Source: Solicoccozyma terricola (Eukaryota; Basidiomycota; Tremellomycetes; Filobasidiales; Piskurozymaceae). From it: a stretch of 64,000 nt of DNA. Location of the stretch: positions 360,978 to 424,977 of the forward strand of contig BCLD01000012.1 in the NCBI GenBank assembly GCA_001600875.1, read 5' to 3'. The translations under genes were made by a program, and so were the position numbers. Shown here piece by piece: positions 63,971 through 64,000 of the stretch; the first letter of the stretch is position 1, and each line of letters opens with the position of its first letter. The notes beneath the pieces were generated by a model. It made no database searches, had not been told where the DNA came from, and was given only the letters and a program-made list of their open reading frames with translations.

Positions 63971-64000
63971 GTGAGTGGGGATGAGGCGATGTTGTGTACG

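Overview
The window is eukaryotic and almost certainly from a basidiomycete yeast of the Tremellomycetes (Cryptococcus/Kwoniella relatives). This is an inference from very dense short introns (about 165 reconstructed here, mostly 45-100 nt, GTRNGT...YAG), about 50% GC, CT-rich 5' regions, and the make-up of proteins such as calcineurin A. Nearly every gene is split into many exons, so single long ORFs are misleading. I rebuilt gene models by hand from splice signals, reading-frame phase and family conservation. There are 24 confident protein-coding loci plus one unidentified partial gene. I saw no rRNA, tRNA, CRISPR array or transposon.

Layout. 1-2374(-): unidentified Q/N-rich protein, cut by the left edge and by a 100-N gap. 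2994-5280(-): secreted/transmembrane Ser/Thr-rich protein with a Kre9/Knh1-like ectodomain. 7070-10507(+): prolyl-tRNA synthetase. 10755-11738(-): COX13. 11956-13204(-): mitochondrial uS4. 13494-13909(+): PCC1. 14220-17866(-): STB6-like protein. 18196-19372(-): GH16 wall glycosidase. 19752-20528(+): ribosomal eS26. 20926-24926(-): proteasome RPN1. 25554-28983(+): calcineurin A. 29199-30499(-): TIP41. 30793-34828(-): WW-MyTH4-RhoGAP protein. 35373-36461(-): BMT2. 36666-37269(+): mitochondrial mL54. 37690-39760(-): B-type cyclin. 40662-43859(-): glutamate decarboxylase. 44131-47773(-): homeodomain factor. 49767-51878(-): Delta9 desaturase OLE1 with a cytochrome b5 domain. 52558-54935(-): KHDC4-like KH protein. 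55259-56798(+): S1/P1 nuclease. 57305-58249(+): ribosomal eL14. 58900-60049(-): atypical SDR. 60361-62352(-): MOB4/phocein-like protein. 62837-63970(+): TATA-binding protein, cut by the right edge.

This is an ordinary housekeeping and regulatory stretch with no operon or defence island. Themes that recur are mitochondrial function (ProRS long form, COX13, uS4m, mL54), translation (eS26, eL14, BMT2, PCC1) and phosphatase/signalling modules (calcineurin, TIP41, MOB4, RhoGAP).

The points most worth a second look are gene-structure features. COX13 and GAD carry very small internal exons (8-23 nt). Five GC-AG introns are forced by reading frame. ProRS and MOB4 show paired start codons that suggest leaky-scanning isoforms. 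A 63-nt dimeric tandem repeat sits inside a KHDC4 intron. A perfect 11-bp hairpin lies in the first intron of eL14. A 151-nt duplication with a 102-C run in the homeobox gene looks like an assembly artefact, because removing it restores the frame.
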